Notes: generated by a model not told the origin, from the letters alone. A stretch of DNA of 41,010 nt from an uncultured Bacteroidales bacterium (GCA_945827785.1 CALZOR010000009.1:1-41010); one strand, 5' to 3'. Numbered from the stretch's first letter, positions 9,418-18,095 are shown. Made by a program: numbers and translations.

Positions 9418-10839
9418 CTACCAGTTGTCAGTGCGGAAAGGCATTGCAGGAAGGTCGCGGCCGCTGCGCAGATTGCCAATCTGGAAGTCGCGGAAGCAGT
9501 AGCGGACTGCAACCGGAGCGGCAACCTCAGAGCTGCGAACATAAACTGATTTGTTTCCGGTGTGTACCCAGGCCTCTGCCTTGTGGAACACCTTGTCCTC
9601 GCCTGCAACCTCGAAACCCTCAAGGCCTTTCCATGGGCTGAGACCGTCCTCGGCATTGTCGAAGAATACCTCCACGGTGTCTCCTTCCACCTTGAATGAC
9701 TTGTATTCCGGATAACGGCATTCCACGCCATCCTGCTTATATGTCTGATTCAGAGCAAGATATGCAAGCCTTTCTCCAACGTCCTTTTTGTTGCGCGGGT
9801 GAATCTGGGTGTCTTCGTAAGGATAGACAAGGTCGTTGGTGCAGATGACTCCGCAGCCAGGAATCTGCTTTGCCAGATTGTGTTGCATCTCCCTGAAACG
9901 GGCACCCGAAGTGCCGTCGCCGCCGTAGAGCCATGGAGCCAGCTCGGCAAGATAGACAGGGCTTTCGCATCCCTGGTTTTCCCTCCAGATATTGACGAGG
10001 GTACGGAACCTTTCGGGATAGGTGTCGTGTTTGCCGACATTCGCCTCTCCCTGATACCAGATGAAGCCTCGAACGGTGTAATTCCTTATAGGATAATACA
10101 TTCCGTTATACATTATGGTCACATTCGAATAGTGCCACCAGGTCTGCTCCTTCTTGCAGCACTCTGTGTCATAGTCTATGTCGCCATAAGTGCGGACAAT
10201 TTCCTCAGGCAGCCAGCTTTCAACTCTGGTTCCGCCCCAGTTGCAGCTCAGAAGGCCGACAGGTATGTCCAGAGCCTCGTTCAGCAAACGTGCAAAATAC
10301 CAGGCAGTGGCACTGAACCATCTTGCACTCTGAGGATTGCTCAGCTCCCATTTTCCTTCAACCGTTTCAGACGGGGTGAGAGTACCGGTCTTCGGGATCT
10401 TCACCAGACGGATTCCCTTGCGTCTTGCAGCAGTTGCAATCTCTTTGTTAGAGCCTTCGATAGGGCAGTCCCAGAAGCCGTTTAGCGGCATTTCCATATT
10501 TGACTGACCACCGCAGAACCAGACCTCACCAATCAGTACATTGCTGATAGTCAATGGCTCACCATCGGATATGACTATGCTGTGCTCGGTGTAGCTCGCC
10601 TTCGGAGTCTGAACCGATGCTATCCAGTTGCCATCTTTGTCAGCCTTGGTCTTAATGGTTTCATTGTTCCATGACGGGGTGATTGTCACCGTTGATTTGG
10701 GTGCTGCCTTGCCCCAGAGCCTGGCCTGGGTCTGTTGTTGCAGTACCATGTTGTCGCCTATAATCTCCGGGAGGGTTACCTTGGCGCTGAGTGTGGCTGT
10801 GGTGGCCAATGTGGCCAGAATGGTTATCAGTTTTTTCAT
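9418..10839 (-). CDS. SASA-domain sialate O-acetylesterase-like carbohydrate esterase
   Basis: An exported SGNH-type esterase of 473 residues that removes O-acetyl groups from sugars. A signal peptide covers about 1-19 (ending LSAK), then an N-terminal beta-sandwich leads into the catalytic domain with FCGGQSNMEM, whose Ser113 is the nucleophile. The block DTQIHPRNKKDVGERLAYLAL carries the Asp-x-x-His of the triad. The family was named for sialic acid, but in Bacteroidota glycan loci many members deacetylate xylan or mannan; no sialic acid gene is near. Next to a 2-epimerase of the mannobiose type and a GH2 glycosidase, acetyl-mannan is the more economical substrate guess. A 55-bp inverted-end repeat lies 16 bases before the ATG. 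Confidence 0.88.
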   Translation of the reverse strand: MKKLITILATLATTATLSAKVTLPEIIGDNMVLQQQTQARLWGKAAPKSTVTITPSWNNETIKTKADKDGNWIASVQTPKASYTEHSIVISDGEPLTISNVLIGEVWFCGGQSNMEMPLNGFWDCPIEGSNKEIATAARRKGIRLVKIPKTGTLTPSETVEGKWELSNPQSARWFSATAWYFARLLNEALDIPVGLLSCNWGGTRVESWLPEEIVRTYGDIDYDTECCKKEQTWWHYSNVTIMYNGMYYPIRNYTVRGFIWYQGEANVGKHDTYPERFRTLVNIWRENQGCESPVYLAELAPWLYGGDGTSGARFREMQHNLAKQIPGCGVICTNDLVYPYEDTQIHPRNKKDVGERLAYLALNQTYKQDGVECRYPEYKSFKVEGDTVEVFFDNAEDGLSPWKGLEGFEVAGEDKVFHKAEAWVHTGNKSVYVRSSEVAAPVAVRYCFRDFQIGNLRSGRDLPAMPFRTDNW

Positions 10840-10855
10840 TGTTTATTGTTATTTA

Positions 10856-10910
10856 AGTTTCGCAAGCGGTACAACCTTCAGGACCATAATAATATATCAC
10901 TTGCGAAACT
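10856..10910. repeat. 55-bp inverted-end repeat, copy A
   Basis: The element begins AGTTTCGCAAG and ends with its exact reverse complement CTTGCGAAACT. It is 48 of 55 bases identical, without gaps, to the reverse complement of copy B at 21893-21947. It fills the gap between the epimerase stop and the esterase start, ending 16 bases before that ATG. The transcript could fold into an 11-bp stem. Confidence 0.8.
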
Positions 10911-10919
10911 TGAGTAATG

Positions 10920-12134
10920 TTATTTAACTCGTTCTATCAGTTCCATGCACATTCGTCCGTTGTGGTAAGGACATTTCCAGAATCCAGCCTTGTCGTCATC
11001 CCTGTTGATGCTTCCGTCTGCCCTGATGCTCCAAAACCAATCACCGTTTTCCCTGTCGATGATGTTGTTCTTGATGAATTCCCAGCAATGGATGGCATTT
11101 TCAATACCCTCCTGATTGCCAGTGAGTTGCCAGAGGTTGAAATAACCTACGACACTTTCGGCCTGCACCCACCAGTGACGGTCCGCATCGGTATGGTCAC
11201 GGGCATTGTCCCTCTCATATATCATTCCTCCTTCGGCACTGAATCCCTCGCTTGCCGCCTTTGCAATCAAAGGTACGACCTTCTCCACCTTTGCGAGTGT
11301 CTGCTTGTCACCAAGGACAATGGCCGCTTCGTGAAGGAGCCATGATGCCTCGATGTCATGTCCGTATGAGAATATGTCGTAATTGCAGTTCCAGTCGTTA
11401 TCGAAGAAGAGTTTCAAATGGCCGTCTTCTGCGAGAATCTTCTCAAGGAAAACTTCAATCAGGTTCTTAAGCTGGCCGGCAAGGCCTTCGTCCTTCCAGA
11501 CGCGGTACAGGCAGGTATATGCCTCAAGTACATGCAGATGAGTGTTCATCGTCTTGCTCTCGTTGGCATCCTTGTCGCTGAGTCTCATGTCGCCGATTTC
11601 TCCCCATTCGCGGGTGAATGCTTCGAAATAGCCGTTCTTCTGCTGGTCGAAACTGTGCTCTTCGATGTCGTTGTAGAGTTTTTTTGCAAGTTCAAGAGAT
11701 TCTGCATCGCCTGCAGCCCTGTAGAATTCGGCAAGACCGTAGATGCAGAATGCGATTGCATAGATTTGCTTCTTTGTGTCGAGAGGTGAGCCGTCCGGGT
11801 TGATGCTCCAGTAGATGCCACCGAACTGCTCGTCATAGAAATTGTTGAATATCAATCCTTTGGCTCTTTCTGCCATCTGCCTGTATTCCTGACGGTGGAG
11901 AAGGCGATATGCGCTGGCAAAGGTCCAGAGAATGCGCGAGGTCATGATTGCTCCGACGGGTGCCTGGGCATCCAGTTCCTCTTTTCCGCTGATGCGTCCG
12001 TATAAACCAGTATCACCGCTGCACATATTTTTCATCCAGTAGGGGAGGATGTTTTCTGTAAGTTCTTTCTTGGCCTGTGCTGCAAGTGCTTGTGCAGCAA
12101 AGAGTTCTGCGGCAGTATGTTTCGAAGTGTCCAT
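10920..12134 (-). CDS. AGE-family 2-epimerase (cellobiose/mannobiose 2-epimerase type)
   Basis: A cytoplasmic (alpha/alpha)6-barrel sugar epimerase that isomerizes the reducing-end sugar at C2, for example mannobiose to mannosyl-glucose. The 404-residue reading from the ATG at 12134 (MDTSKHTAAEL) has the family blocks GHDIEASWLLHEAA, HWWVQAE near 319, and the signature KCPYHNGRMC at about 389-398, whose His is catalytic. This last motif is typical of cellobiose 2-epimerases, not of N-acylglucosamine 2-epimerases, which are related but shorter in this region. There is no signal peptide. It heads a leftward set with the esterase and GH2 genes. Use in mannan catabolism is suggested by the PUL in the right part of the window, though 17 kb separate them. 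Upstream in-frame residues to 12179 overlap the promoter and were not included. Confidence 0.88.
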   Translation of the reverse strand: MDTSKHTAAELFAAQALAAQAKKELTENILPYWMKNMCSGDTGLYGRISGKEELDAQAPVGAIMTSRILWTFASAYRLLHRQEYRQMAERAKGLIFNNFYDEQFGGIYWSINPDGSPLDTKKQIYAIAFCIYGLAEFYRAAGDAESLELAKKLYNDIEEHSFDQQKNGYFEAFTREWGEIGDMRLSDKDANESKTMNTHLHVLEAYTCLYRVWKDEGLAGQLKNLIEVFLEKILAEDGHLKLFFDNDWNCNYDIFSYGHDIEASWLLHEAAIVLGDKQTLAKVEKVVPLIAKAASEGFSAEGGMIYERDNARDHTDADRHWWVQAESVVGYFNLWQLTGNQEGIENAIHCWEFIKNNIIDRENGDWFWSIRADGSINRDDDKAGFWKCPYHNGRMCMELIERVK

Positions 12135-12154
12135 GGTTGTCAAATTTTGCAATG

Positions 12155-12162
12155 CAAAATTA
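12155..12162 (-). promoter_or_regulatory. Candidate -7 box of the epimerase operon
   Basis: On the minus strand the bases read TAATTTTG, a perfect TAnnTTTG, 20 bases before the ATG at 12134. No TTG at exactly 19-20 bases upstream was found, only one at 14 bases, so spacing is off. It supports the 12134 start. Confidence 0.45.
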
Positions 12163-12265
12163 CCAATTAAATCCCTCAAAAAATGATACTATATTAACAT
12201 ACTTTTATATTTTCAAACCGCTCTCAATCCAATATCGACTTATGGCTCTGTTTGAGGCGACTTTC

Positions 12266-12296
12266 TTGGTACTTTTGTAGCAAATTACTACTTTTG
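12266..12296 (+). promoter_or_regulatory. Promoter of the cdaA operon
   Basis: TTG at 12266-12268, then 20 bases, then TACTTTTG at 12289-12296, which is the Bacteroidota -33/-7 arrangement. A second TACTTTTG lies at 12270-12277. The likely transcript start near 12303 leaves about 12 bases before the cdaA ATG at 12315. It runs divergently from the epimerase promoter. Confidence 0.6.
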
Positions 12297-12314
12297 CAGG
12301 GATATGGAAAAATT

Positions 12315-13136
12315 ATGATACTGGGAATTTTCGGTTTTTTGCAGATATCCTTTGCGGACGTTCTTGACATCCTGCTGCTTGCCCTCATCATCTATGTGGC
12401 ATTCCGTTGGATAAGGGGGTCGTCTGCCATGAGCATTTTCCTGGCAATCATATCTCTGTTCGTCATCAGGGTCATTGTTTCGGCCTTCAACATGAGGCTC
12501 ATGCTTGCCATGCTGGACATGGTGCTGGATGTGGGTGTCCTGGCTCTGATTGTGATTTTCCAGCCGGAAATCCGCAAGTTCCTTATCAGAATCGGCAACA
12601 AGTACATGGAAGGAGCCAGAGGCAAAGCCTTTATGGACAAGATTTTCGGCCAGCGTACCCAGACCATGGGCCGCGAGTCTGTCAATGAAGTTACAGAGGC
12701 GTGCCGGCGCATGAGCGAGGACAAGACCGGAGCCCTGATTGTCATGCAGCACAACTCTCCGCTTGAGGATGTCATAAATACAGGGGACAAGATTGATGCA
12801 GCCGTGCACAGGAGGCTCATAATGAACCTTTTCTTCAAGAATTCCCCTTTGCATGACGGTGCGGTCGTAATCTCAGCGGACAGGATAGTCGCAGCAAGAT
12901 GCACCCTCCCGATAACGGAAAAGAAAAAGATTCCGGCAAGTTTCGGAATGAGACACAAGGCGGCCATAGGCATTACGGAAGAGACTGATGCGGATGTGGT
13001 CGTGGTGTCTGAGGAAACAGGAAGGATTTCCTTTGTAAGAGGGGGAGAGGTGACTGCCATCAAAAATATAAATGAACTTAAACTGCTTCTGAGCGAATCA
13101 GGCGGGGCAAAGGATGATGCATCCGCTTCCCGCTGA
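12315..13136 (+). CDS. cdaA: Diadenylate cyclase, CdaA type
   Basis: Membrane enzyme that makes cyclic di-AMP from two ATP. The 273 residues hold three hydrophobic segments in the first 85, then a DisA_N domain. The catalytic DGA motif is at 181-183 (HDGAVVI). The second motif, RHR in most members, reads RHK at 213-215 (MRHKAAIG), followed by the conserved VVVSEETG. The ATG at 12315 gives MILGIFGFLQ, which starts directly before the first membrane segment. A longer in-frame start at 12252 precedes the promoter boxes and was rejected. It leads a rightward set, three bases from mutS2. No c-di-AMP phosphodiesterase is visible. Confidence 0.93.
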   Translation: MILGIFGFLQISFADVLDILLLALIIYVAFRWIRGSSAMSIFLAIISLFVIRVIVSAFNMRLMLAMLDMVLDVGVLALIVIFQPEIRKFLIRIGNKYMEGARGKAFMDKIFGQRTQTMGRESVNEVTEACRRMSEDKTGALIVMQHNSPLEDVINTGDKIDAAVHRRLIMNLFFKNSPLHDGAVVISADRIVAARCTLPITEKKKIPASFGMRHKAAIGITEETDADVVVVSEETGRISFVRGGEVTAIKNINELKLLLSESGGAKDDASASR

Positions 13137-13139
13137 TAA

Positions 13140-15695
13140 ATGCAAGATAGAATAATAATGACAGATATAGATATAAGAACAGAACAGAAACTTGGATTTG
13201 ACAGGATAAGACAGATTATATCCGACAAGTGTTCTACTGAATATGCTGCGGAAAGGACTGCGACAGAAACCTTTTCGAACGAGCCCTCTGCAATACGCAG
13301 GCGGCTTGTGCTGACCGATGAGATGAGGCTGATCATGATGTTTGAAGACAGCTTCCCCTCAAGCGGTTTCATCGACTGCATGAATTTCCTTATTCCCCTG
13401 GAAAAAAGTTCAGCTGCCATAGACCTGATATCCCTAAGAAAACTCAGGACCATGCTGGACACCCTCAGGAAGGTCATTTCATTCTTTGACGAGGTTAAGG
13501 ACGGGGTATATCCCAACCTCAAGAGGATGAGTGCTCCGATTATGGGCTTCCCCCATGTACAGACCAGGATAGAGACCATACTCGACCGTTACGGCGAGGT
13601 CAAGGACACGGCATCGGACGAACTTTATTCCATCAGAAGGGCACTCCACGACAAGGCTGGAGCCATCTCCAAAAGGGTCAATGCCATCCTCCGCAAGGCA
13701 CAGGAGGAGGGCATAGCCGACAGCGATTCTTCCGTTACCATCAGGGACGGAAAGATGCTGATACCGGTGAGTGCGGCGAACAAGAAGCGCATCCAGGGCT
13801 TCATCTATGATGAGTCCGCTTCCGGAAAGACAGCCTATATCGAACCGGCTGAAATCGTCGAGCTCGACAACCAGATCAAGGAACTCAAATTTGCCGAGCA
13901 GAGGGAAATCCTCCGTATCCTCTTGGAATTCACCGACTTCCTCAGGCCCTATATCCCGGATTTGCTCGACGGTGCGAAATACCTCGGAGAAATCGATTTC
14001 ATAATGGCCAAGGCCAAGACGGCTCTGGACTTCATTGCCGGAATGCCGGTCATATCGGATAACGGCGAACTGAACCTGCGCAAGGCACGCCATCCGCTTC
14101 TGGAAATCGCTCTCAGGAAGGAAAAGAAGGAGATAGTTCCGCTTACCCTCACGCTGACTCCCCAGAAGCATATTCTGCTGATTTCAGGACCGAACGCAGG
14201 AGGCAAGTCCGTGTGTCTGAAGACAATGGGCCTTCTTCAGTACATGTTCCAGTGGGGCATGCTCATCCCGACCTCGGAATCCTCGGAACTTCCGGTCTTT
14301 GACCGCATTATGGTCAATATCGGTGACGACCAGTCCATAGATAACGACCTCAGTACCTACAGTTCCTTCCTCGTGGACATGAAGGACATGCTCGCAAGGT
14401 CGGATGAACGGACTCTTGTGCTGATTGATGAGTTCGGTTCAGGTACGGAGCCGGCTGCCGGAGGGGCGATTGCAGAGGCCATCCTCAGCGAACTGGACAG
14501 GAGGGGGACCTACGGCGTCATCACCACGCACTACACCAACCTCAAGCTCTATGCTTCGGCTGATACCGGGGTGATGAACGGAGCCATGATGTTCGATGTC
14601 AAGAACATAGCTCCTATGTTCAAGCTGGAGATGGGGCTGCCGGGCAACTCTTTTGCCTTCGAACTTGCCAGGAAGATGGGCCTGCCCGAGCACATCATAA
14701 AGGATGCAGAGGCCCGTGCCGGAGAGGAGTTCGTCGGCATTGAGCGGAATCTCCGCAAGATAGCACGCAACAGAAAGGCTCTGGACGAGAAACTCGAGCG
14801 CATCAGGCACACCGACAAGACGCTTGAGAACATCACGGACAAATACCAGAAGGAGCTGCAGGACATAAAGAAGCTCCGCAAGGAGATTCTCGACCAGGCA
14901 AGGAAGGAGGCGGAAGAGATAGTACGGGGAGCTAACAAGCAGGTGGAGAATACTATAAAGACAATCAAGGAGAAGCAGGCAGAGAAGGAAAGCACCCAGC
15001 AGGCGCGTCAGGAACTTCAGGGTTTTGTGGCCGCTCTTACCGCCCGCAAGGAACAGGAAAAGAAGGCCAAGGAAGACTATATAGAGAAGAAAATCAAGCA
15101 GATAGATGCCCGCAAGGAGCGCCGGAGCAAGCGTATGGCGGAGAGGGCGGACGAGAAATCGCGGCTTGAGATGATTGAGCGTCAGGCGGAACAGGCCAGA
15201 ATCGAGGCCTTCCGTTCGGCCCCGCTTCAGGCAGGAGAAAAGGTCCGCGTCAAGGAGAACGGGATGGTCGGCGAGGTTGTGAAGGTGTCGGCAAAGGCTG
15301 TGGTCGTCGCAATAGGGAACATCAGCAGCAAGATGCCTCTGGACAAGGTCGAGAGAATCACTTCGAACGAGTACAAGAGTGCGGTCAAGGACACGGCAAA
15401 GCCAGCTCCTTCAATGAAGATAGATGCTTCGATTACCCAGCGCAAGCTGAATTTCAGTACCGAGATTGATATCCGCGGAGAGAGACTGAGCGATGCGCTT
15501 GACAAGGTCACGAGATATGTGGATGATGCGATGATGCTGAATGTTTCAAGTGTGAGAATCATTCATGGAAAGGGGACGGGGGTTCTCAGGGATGAAATCC
15601 AGAAATATCTCAGGACCATGCCGGGAGTGGCCTCAGCCAAGGATGAGCACATCCAGCTTGGTGGCAGCGGGGTGACAGTTGTAACTTTTGAATGA
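13140..15695 (+). CDS. mutS2: MutS2 family protein with Smr domain
   Basis: MutS2 binds branched nucleic acids or collided ribosomes, and it is linked with suppression of recombination and with ribosome rescue. The 851 residues run as core and clamp domains (1-320), ABC ATPase with Walker A GPNAGGKS near 350-357 and the DEFGSGTEP Walker B near 433, a long charged coiled coil (about 540-680), a KOW-like region, and a C-terminal Smr nuclease domain with DIRGER and HGKGTG (about 775-851). No mismatch-recognition N-terminal domain is present, which separates it from MutS at 18123. An alternative ATG at 13158 (MTDIDIRTEQ) is possible. It follows cdaA after three bases, and its TGA overlaps the next ATG. 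Confidence 0.95.
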   Translation: MQDRIIMTDIDIRTEQKLGFDRIRQIISDKCSTEYAAERTATETFSNEPSAIRRRLVLTDEMRLIMMFEDSFPSSGFIDCMNFLIPLEKSSAAIDLISLRKLRTMLDTLRKVISFFDEVKDGVYPNLKRMSAPIMGFPHVQTRIETILDRYGEVKDTASDELYSIRRALHDKAGAISKRVNAILRKAQEEGIADSDSSVTIRDGKMLIPVSAANKKRIQGFIYDESASGKTAYIEPAEIVELDNQIKELKFAEQREILRILLEFTDFLRPYIPDLLDGAKYLGEIDFIMAKAKTALDFIAGMPVISDNGELNLRKARHPLLEIALRKEKKEIVPLTLTLTPQKHILLISGPNAGGKSVCLKTMGLLQYMFQWGMLIPTSESSELPVFDRIMVNIGDDQSIDNDLSTYSSFLVDMKDMLARSDERTLVLIDEFGSGTEPAAGGAIAEAILSELDRRGTYGVITTHYTNLKLYASADTGVMNGAMMFDVKNIAPMFKLEMGLPGNSFAFELARKMGLPEHIIKDAEARAGEEFVGIERNLRKIARNRKALDEKLERIRHTDKTLENITDKYQKELQDIKKLRKEILDQARKEAEEIVRGANKQVENTIKTIKEKQAEKESTQQARQELQGFVAALTARKEQEKKAKEDYIEKKIKQIDARKERRSKRMAERADEKSRLEMIERQAEQARIEAFRSAPLQAGEKVRVKENGMVGEVVKVSAKAVVVAIGNISSKMPLDKVERITSNEYKSAVKDTAKPAPSMKIDASITQRKLNFSTEIDIRGERLSDALDKVTRYVDDAMMLNVSSVRIIHGKGTGVLRDEIQKYLRTMPGVASAKDEHIQLGGSGVTVVTFE

Positions 15696-16126
15696 GTAAC
15701 ACCATGAAACATAGATTGATACTGGTACTGGTTTGTGTCGCTGCCTTGTCCTCATGCGGGCAGCAAAAGGGCGGGGCAGAGGTTGAAAACACCCCGGAAG
15801 CAGTAGTGGAGGCCTTCAACAGGGCGGTCACTGCCGGAGACTTTTCCAAGGCATGGACTCTGGTCGATTCTCTCGGGATGAAGGACTATATGGACAGCTA
15901 CAAGGAAGCCTGGGACACCCTTATGGAGCAGGACAGCACGGCTCTTGCGATTGCCGGAACCTTGCTGAGCGGGGCTGTCATTGAAATCCAGCGAACTGAA
16001 AAGAACGGGCCGCAGAGGCAGGTTTATTATCGTCTTGAGGCCGACGGGCGGAGCAAGGAAAGATGTGCAGTTGTAAGAAAAGAGGAGGGGGAATGGAAGA
16101 TTGTATCCGTCACAAACGCGAATTAG
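15692..16126 (+). CDS. Small lipoprotein, DUF4878-like
   Basis: An exported lipoprotein of 144 residues if read from 15692, or 140 from the ATG at 15704 (MKHRLILVLV), which gives the more usual signal. The lipobox LSSC places the lipidated Cys at residue 18 of the shorter form. The mature part has the layout of the DUF4878/lumazine-binding NTF2-like fold: TPEAVVEAFNRAVTAGDFSKAWTLVD near the start and EEGEWKIVSV at the end. Function is unknown. The ATG at 15692 overlaps the mutS2 stop as ATGA, suggesting translational coupling. No acidic residues follow the Cys closely, so it probably stays on the periplasmic side. It overlaps yraN by 34 bases. Confidence 0.85.
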   Translation: MSNTMKHRLILVLVCVAALSSCGQQKGGAEVENTPEAVVEAFNRAVTAGDFSKAWTLVDSLGMKDYMDSYKEAWDTLMEQDSTALAIAGTLLSGAVIEIQRTEKNGPQRQVYYRLEADGRSKERCAVVRKEEGEWKIVSVTNAN

Positions 16127-16482
16127 GCCGGCTTGGAGAAGACATTGCGTGCGACTGGCTATCGGCTCACGGGCACACGGTCCTCAGGCGCAACTACAGA
16201 AGCGGACATCTGGAAATTGACATTGTCAGCATTGACAAGGATGGAATACATTTTGTTGAAGTGAAAACACGGCGGTTTTCGGTGCAGGCGCCTCCGCAGG
16301 AGAGCGTAAACAGAGCAAAACAGCAGAACATAGTCAAGGCAGCTGCAAGGTTTCTACGGTCAAAGGAAGGACTTCCTTATGGAGAGATGGAATGCATGTT
16401 CGATGTTTTTGCCATAACCTTCAACAAGGACAGTACGACTACCGAATGGATTCCGCAGGCATATATACCTATATATAAATAG
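16093..16482 (+). CDS. yraN: YraN/UPF0102 family nuclease-like protein
   Basis: A restriction-endonuclease-fold protein of the UPF0102 group, about 130 residues, thought to act on nucleic acids; its role is not settled. The family pattern is clear: GRLGEDIACDWLSAHGHTVLRRNYR near the start, then HLEIDIVS and FVEVKTR, in which the Asp and the Glu-x-Lys are the active-site residues. The start at 16093 (MEDCIRHKRELG) fits the family length. An upstream start at 16063 would read through the lipoprotein 3' end and add ten Cys/Lys/Gly-rich residues. It overlaps the lipoprotein gene by 34 bases and is followed by manC after 27 bases. Confidence 0.92.
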   Translation: MEDCIRHKRELGRLGEDIACDWLSAHGHTVLRRNYRSGHLEIDIVSIDKDGIHFVEVKTRRFSVQAPPQESVNRAKQQNIVKAAARFLRSKEGLPYGEMECMFDVFAITFNKDSTTTEWIPQAYIPIYK

Positions 16483-16509
16483 GGGCATTGCCCCATACAT
16501 ACCACAGAA

Positions 16510-17607
16510 ATGGATAACAACAATTGCTATTGTGTCATATTGGCAGGAGGTGCCGGAACCCGGTTCTGGCCTGTAAGCAAAGTGGCGCGACCTAAACAGT
16601 TTCTTGAGTTTGCAAACTTGGGAAAGTCGTTTCTGAGAATGACTTATGAGAGATTTCTTAAGGTGGTTCCCCAGAGCAACATTCTGGTAATAACGGCGGA
16701 AAAATACCGTGACCTTGTCCTTGAGCATATTCCGGAACTTGCTCAGGAAAACCTTCTGCTTGAGCCTTACAGCAGGAACACGGCTCCGTGTATCGCCTAT
16801 GCCACATATACCCTGCTTTCCCGCAACCCGGATGCAAGGGTGGTCGTGACTCCTTCCGACCATTATATCGATGACGAGGAAGCATTTGCTGAAGTTGTAC
16901 GCGATGCTTTCGAATATATAGGAACCAAGGATGTTCTTATGACCCTGGGAGTGGTGCCGACACGGCCGGATACCAATTACGGATATATCCAGGCCTGCGG
17001 CGGAAGGAATTCGTGGCTTCAGACAAGGCCGATGCAGGTAAAGACCTTCACTGAGAAGCCTGACAGGGATATGGCAAAGCTGTTCATCAGTACCGGGGAG
17101 TTTTTCTGGAATGCCGGAATCTTCGTCTGGAGGGCCTCTGTAATCAAGGAAGAGATTGAGAAGCATCTTCCGGAGGTATCCAGCCTGTTCTTCGGTTGGG
17201 AAAGGGTGTTCGGGACCAGATACGAGGCTGATTTCGTGGCCAGGGCCTACACCGGATGCCTGAATATCTCGATTGACTATGGGGTGATGGAGAAGACCGA
17301 CCGGGCCTGGATCTATCCTGTGAGGTTCGGCTGGTCAGATATTGGTTCATGGGAATCCCTGTATAATTTCATTCAGGATAAGGATGCTGACCAGAATGCA
17401 TTCAATGTTCAGGACACTCTGACGGAAGACACTCACGGGGTTCTGGCCATTTCGACAAAAAAGGACAAACTCATCGCAATCAAGGGACTTGAGGATTATA
17501 TGGTAATCGATACGGATGATGTCCTGCTGATATGTCCTAAGGACGACAAGAAGTACAAGGACTTCATGTCCGGGACGGCAATGCCAAGATATGAGAAATA
17601 TAAATAG
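16510..17607 (+). CDS. manC: Mannose-1-phosphate guanylyltransferase
   Basis: Makes GDP-mannose from mannose 1-phosphate and GTP in the cytoplasm, feeding glycan and capsule synthesis. The 365 residues begin with the nucleotidyltransferase signature ILAGGAGTRFWPVSK and ARPKQF (residues about 10-31), then VVTPSDHYI near 116-124, FTEKP and NAGIFVW. The C-terminal mannose-6-phosphate isomerase cupin of the long bifunctional form is absent, so it is the monofunctional type common in Bacteroidota. It sits in the rightward cluster between yraN and yqeY. A link to the mannan-degrading PUL is possible, because mannose 1-phosphate is the product of mannoside phosphorylases, but that is inference. Confidence 0.94.
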   Translation: MDNNNCYCVILAGGAGTRFWPVSKVARPKQFLEFANLGKSFLRMTYERFLKVVPQSNILVITAEKYRDLVLEHIPELAQENLLLEPYSRNTAPCIAYATYTLLSRNPDARVVVTPSDHYIDDEEAFAEVVRDAFEYIGTKDVLMTLGVVPTRPDTNYGYIQACGGRNSWLQTRPMQVKTFTEKPDRDMAKLFISTGEFFWNAGIFVWRASVIKEEIEKHLPEVSSLFFGWERVFGTRYEADFVARAYTGCLNISIDYGVMEKTDRAWIYPVRFGWSDIGSWESLYNFIQDKDADQNAFNVQDTLTEDTHGVLAISTKKDKLIAIKGLEDYMVIDTDDVLLICPKDDKKYKDFMSGTAMPRYEKYK

Positions 17608-17624
17608 ATAAAAATCAGATAATT

Positions 17625-18074
17625 ATGGAACTTGAGAAACAGATTCAGGCCGACCTGGTGAGTGCCATGAAGGCCAAGGAGGCGGTGCGTCTTGCATCAC
17701 TCCGTGCGATTAAGGCTGCAATCCTTCTTGCAAAGACAGCTGAGGGCGCAAGCGGAGAAGTTACAGACCAGGATATCATAAAACTTATCCAGAAACTCGT
17801 AAAACAGCGCAAGGAGAGCGCCGAGCAGTACAATGCTGCCGGCAGACCGGAACTTGCCGACAATGAGCTTGCAGAGGCTGCTGCAATGGAGGTATATCTT
17901 CCGAAGCAGCTTTCCGAGGCAGAACTGGAGGCAGAACTGGCAAAAATCATCGCTGAAGTCGGTGCATCAAAGCCTTCAGACATGGGCAAGGTCATGGGAG
18001 TTGCCACAAAGCGTCTTGCTGGCCTGGCCGACGGACGTGCCATTTCAGCAACTGTCAAGAAATTGCTTGCTTAG
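17625..18074 (+). CDS. yqeY: GatB/YqeY domain-containing protein
   Basis: A 149-residue stand-alone version of the C-terminal tRNA-binding tail of GatB. The visible features are a helical N-terminal half with LEKQIQADLVSAMKAKEAVRLASLRAIKAAI and the family block IIKLIQKLVKQRKESAEQY, and a small C-terminal domain ending GRAISATVKKLL. The protein is often found near aminoacyl-tRNA or DNA-replication genes; its biochemical role is unclear. It is the last gene of the cdaA set, 17 bases after manC, and is followed by the strong hairpin at 18096-18145. Confidence 0.94.
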   Translation: MELEKQIQADLVSAMKAKEAVRLASLRAIKAAILLAKTAEGASGEVTDQDIIKLIQKLVKQRKESAEQYNAAGRPELADNELAEAAAMEVYLPKQLSEAELEAELAKIIAEVGASKPSDMGKVMGVATKRLAGLADGRAISATVKKLLA

Positions 18075-18095
18075 ACTGGTCAGTTTTTCGAAGAA

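Noticed and set aside
9418..10839. True sialic acid esterase
   Set aside because: The family name alone suggests sialic acid, but no sialidase, NanA-like or sialic-acid transport gene is near. I kept the broad esterase call.
12252..12314. Longer N-terminus for cdaA
   Set aside because: It includes the promoter boxes and adds a basic segment not expected before the first membrane helix.
12392..13579. 395-codon open frame on the minus strand across cdaA and the start of mutS2
   Set aside because: Both real genes have clear domains on the plus strand. The antisense product has no recognisable motif and spans a gene junction.
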